Shown here piece after piece: positions 5,832 to 7,379 of a stretch of 7,379 nt of DNA. Made by a program: the position numbers and the translations under genes. This DNA comes from CAOJBM01 sp051872535 (GTDB lineage Bacteria; Bacillota_I; Bacilli_A; RF39; UBA660), in NCBI GenBank assembly GCA_051872535.1, contig JBJEDY010000057.1, positions 1 through 7,379 of the forward strand, read 5' to 3'. Position 1 is the first letter of the stretch, and each line of letters begins with the position of its first letter. The notes beneath the pieces were generated by a model. It was not told the origin of the DNA, searched no databases, and saw nothing but the letters and a program-made list of their open reading frames with translations.

Positions 5832-6614
5832 TTAATTTAAAATAAATCTTTCCGATAAATTAACAAGTATAATATCATTTAAAGCCATAAATGTATTACC
5901 AGAATATTTTGGATTATGTTTTGTTGCACTTTCAACAGCTTGCATCTTTTTATCAATTGTCTTTTTTATTTGAGCCTTTTGTGTCATTTCTAATTCTTGA
6001 TATGATTGAAGTAATATTTCCCTTTCAATTTCTGAAATTTTTCCACTTTCCTCATATTTTCTTAAATATATTTCATCAAACCATTTACCATTGTCAATAA
6101 CATCTGAATAATAAAAAACATCTGCATCTTCCTCATATATTTCTAAAACTTCTTGTAAATTATCTTTTTTACCAATTGAATTAAAAATATCCTCTGGAGC
6201 AAAGTTATTAGATAATTTCAATGATTCTCCACCTGTTCGGCTTCTCACTTCTTTTCCAAATAAAAAAGCCTTTTCAACAGCACCTATATTATTATTTCTA
6301 GTAGAAGCATATCTTTTGTATTCATTTAATTTTATTTCATTAAAATATTCCTCTAATTCTTTTATTTGTTTTAATTCTTTATTTGTAAATAATCTTCCAT
6401 ATTGATTAACTCTACTATTATCTTTTCTTAAATTAGATTTTATTCTTCTTATATGTCTACGATAGTTTTCATAACCAGTTTTATTATATGCAATACTTTT
6501 TATTTCTTTCCCTTGTAAAATATCATCAATAGGAACTCCAAACTTTTGAAGTTCCCTTATATCCCTCTTAATATACTGTTCTCTATTTTTTCTTACACCC
6601 TTTTTAACGGCCAT
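5832..6614 (-). CDS. Putative terminal protein (replication primer)
   Basis: This 260-residue protein is probably covalently attached to the 5' genome ends and provides the hydroxyl that primes the polymerase. The evidence is position and character rather than sequence match: it directly precedes the polymerase, has nearly the size of the phi29 terminal protein (266), and begins with a strongly basic stretch (residues 1-75, with MAVKKGVRKNREQYIKRD and YRRHIRRIKSNLRK) like the DNA-binding N domain. The middle is a charged helical section (76-105). The C-terminal 100 residues are helical with acidic patches (EIYEEDADVFYYSD, YLRKYEESGKISEIERE), which could be the priming domain. The priming Ser, Thr or Tyr cannot be identified by eye. 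The ribosome site GGGGG lies about 8 bases before the ATG and overlaps the end of the preceding small gene, which suggests coupled translation. Confidence 0.75.
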   Translation of the reverse strand: MAVKKGVRKNREQYIKRDIRELQKFGVPIDDILQGKEIKSIAYNKTGYENYRRHIRRIKSNLRKDNSRVNQYGRLFTNKELKQIKELEEYFNEIKLNEYKRYASTRNNNIGAVEKAFLFGKEVRSRTGGESLKLSNNFAPEDIFNSIGKKDNLQEVLEIYEEDADVFYYSDVIDNGKWFDEIYLRKYEESGKISEIEREILLQSYQELEMTQKAQIKKTIDKKMQAVESATKHNPKYSGNTFMALNDIILVNLSERFILN

Positions 6615-6617
6615 ATA

Positions 6618-6773
6618 TTAATCCCCCTTTTTATTTTCTTTAATATATGTTTTAATAAAATTTCTTAGTACTCGTTGAAAAGATTCTTCATTTTGTTCGC
6701 AACAATCTTTAAAATTTTCTTTTTCCTCTTTTGTTACTCTTATTAGTATCTGAACATCTTTTTTAATTTTCAT
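6618..6773 (-). CDS. Small ribbon-helix-helix (Arc/CopG-type) DNA-binding protein
   Basis: This 51-residue protein starts at the ATG 6773-6771 and ends at TAA 6620-6618. GGAGGTG lies about 7 bases upstream of the start. It has the ribbon-helix-helix pattern: basic start MKIKK, one beta-strand DVQILIRV (6-13), helix one TKEEKENFKDCCEQN (14-28), and helix two SFQRVLRNFIKTYIKE (31-46). Such proteins dimerise and bind operators through the paired strand. It lies directly behind an extended -10 promoter and 3 bases before the terminal protein start, so it may control its own replication operon. The family call is from the pattern, without a search; the target is inferred. A double cysteine (Cys24, Cys25) in helix one is unusual. 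Confidence 0.8.
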   Translation of the reverse strand: MKIKKDVQILIRVTKEEKENFKDCCEQNEESFQRVLRNFIKTYIKENKKGD

Positions 6774-6793
6774 ATTATTCACCTCCTACTTAT

Positions 6794-6822
6794 ATTATAT
6801 CACATTTTGTTATCATTTTCAT
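6794..6822 (-). promoter_or_regulatory. Extended -10 promoter before the regulator/terminal protein/polymerase/ATPase unit
   Basis: Reading the minus strand, TATAAT occupies 6799-6794 with TGA directly before it (6802-6800), a perfect TGnTATAAT. A weak -35, ATGAAA (6822-6817), matches TTGACA at 4 of 6 positions with a 17-base spacer. The TGn is the stop codon of the MazG-like gene. Transcription would start around 6787, leaving a leader of only about 15 bases containing the GGAGGTG site. Confidence 0.65.
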
Positions 6823-7093
6823 ATATTATTCTTTTTAATTGACGATTTATTTTAAAAACTATTTCGTCTTTTACTTTTTCTTCTATATCATAAATGTAAA
6901 TTAACTGACTTACCATTATTAAAACATCGGCTATTTCAGAAGGGGTATTATCAGTTACCCCCTCATAAATATTAGCAAATAATTCTTGTCTTAATTCATT
7001 TATTTCCTCAATTGTTTTAATTTCTTGGTGATTTTTCCCATAATGATTGGCAATTTCTTTTATAGACTTAATAAATAAATTATTCTTTTTCAT
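6800..7093 (-). CDS. MazG-like nucleotide pyrophosphohydrolase
   Basis: This 97-residue all-helical protein has the metal-binding pattern of the MazG family: EEINE (Glu29, Glu30, Glu33) and EIAD (Glu53, Asp56), with typical surroundings IANHYGKNHQEIKTIEEINELRQ in outline. Family members hydrolyse (d)NTPs to monophosphate and pyrophosphate. In phages they are thought to adjust nucleotide pools or alarmone levels, but the substrate here is unknown. The start at 7093 is preferred because GGGGTGA lies about 8 bases upstream. The ATG at 7099 and GTG at 7102 are too close to that site. The gene begins inside the end of the 72-residue gene (overlap 7080-7093), so translation is probably coupled. Its stop codon is also part of the next promoter. 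Confidence 0.8.
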   Translation of the reverse strand: MKKNNLFIKSIKEIANHYGKNHQEIKTIEEINELRQELFANIYEGVTDNTPSEIADVLIMVSQLIYIYDIEEKVKDEIVFKINRQLKRIIYENDNKM

Positions 7094-7298
7094 TCCCATC
7101 ACCCCAGTTTTTTATTGTTTTTTTAAATGAATCTGATAAATAAATAAAATGAAATTTATCATTTTCAACATCATAAATATTCATTGTATCCTTATTTAAC
7201 TGAACCATATATCTATTTAACGGAAAATAACCTTTATTTTGTAACTCTTTCATATAAGCTAATTCATTAATTAATTTCTTTTTATCATACATATTCAT
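7080..7298 (-). CDS. Hypothetical protein, 72 residues
   Basis: This small protein is not recognised. The N-terminal half is charged and helical (DKKKLINELAYMKELQNKG). The second half suggests short beta-strands (YMVQLNKDTMNIYDVENDKFHFIYLSD) followed by a polar tail. No membrane segment or known motif is visible. The start overlaps the preceding stop by one base (TAATG), with GGGGTGA upstream, and the end overlaps the MazG-like gene. It is therefore a tightly coupled member of the early operon. It may be an early host-takeover or replication accessory protein, but nothing in the sequence decides this. Confidence 0.75.
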   Translation of the reverse strand: MNMYDKKKLINELAYMKELQNKGYFPLNRYMVQLNKDTMNIYDVENDKFHFIYLSDSFKKTIKNWGDGNEKE

Positions 7299-7379
7299 TA
7301 ATATTCACCCCAAACTATAAAAATTAAAAAACATGCTAATCCAAATACAGCAAGTGCATTTTGTATTAATTCAGATATA
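7298..7379 (-). CDS. C-terminal end of a small membrane protein (partial, cut by window edge)
   Basis: A frame open from the right edge encodes a final 26 residues and stops at TAA 7300-7298, sharing one base with the next start codon. The visible part runs from ISELIQNALA into the hydrophobic stretch VFGLACFLIFIVWG and ends EY, so a transmembrane helix lies near the C terminus. The protein start is outside the window. The small phi29 early membrane proteins that anchor replication are a possible parallel, but one helix is not enough to name it. Confidence 0.6.
   Translation of the reverse strand, partial: ISELIQNALAVFGLACFLIFIVWGEY

Noticed and set aside
5891..6100. 69-codon plus-strand frame opposite the putative terminal protein
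   Set aside because: Its Phe/Leu-rich composition is what is expected from antisense of Lys/Glu-rich coding sequence.
1..7379. Packaging RNA (pRNA), tRNA genes, CRISPR arrays, insertion sequences and inverted terminal repeats
   Set aside because: Gaps between genes are too short for a pRNA or tRNA and no matching pattern was seen. Genome ends are outside this window.
1..7379. Recoded stop codons
   Set aside because: TGG encodes Trp in all genes, and TGA appears as a true stop at the end of the MazG-like gene, so the standard bacterial code fits.

Overview
The window looks like the interior of a small, tailed, phi29-type phage of a low-GC Firmicute host, probably a clostridial relative. The main evidence is a protein-primed family B DNA polymerase lying next to a phi29 gp16-like packaging ATPase and a lysine-rich protein in the position and size class of a terminal protein. 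The DNA is very AT-rich (about 28% G+C, estimated by eye). Ribosome sites are strong GGAGG types. The genetic code is standard, with TGA used as a stop and TGG for tryptophan. The layout recalls the clostridial relatives of phi29 (Guelinviridae type) more than phi29 itself, because the packaging ATPase sits in the replication operon. That placement is from memory, not from a search.

Left part, plus strand (1-2590), late host-interaction and lysis genes: a short upstream reading frame of unclear status at the left edge, a 503-residue tail fibre or receptor-binding protein with a C-terminal SGNH esterase, a 291-residue N-acetylmuramoyl-L-alanine amidase endolysin with a C-terminal SH3-like domain, and a 14-codon Lys/Gly peptide gene. 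A 16-bp perfect hairpin follows at once and serves as a terminator for both converging transcription units.

Right part, minus strand (7379 down to 2636), replication and packaging genes in transcription order: the end of a small membrane protein, an unknown 72-residue protein, a MazG-like nucleotide pyrophosphohydrolase, a 51-residue ribbon-helix-helix regulator preceded by its own extended -10 promoter, the putative terminal protein, the 707-residue polymerase, and the packaging ATPase. Genes overlap or lie within about 50 bases of each other, so there is no gene-free stretch longer than 300 bases. The longest is the first 98 bases, if the edge frame is not a gene.

The least explained structure is a short repeat family at gene boundaries (core TGTTCC..C.TGAAA.TA). 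Copies lie before the tail fibre gene, between tail fibre and endolysin, and between polymerase and ATPase. All three have the same DNA orientation even though transcription is reversed at the third. Two of them form perfect hairpins. The first copy lacks its left arm and abuts sequence of different base composition, which suggests a recombination junction.
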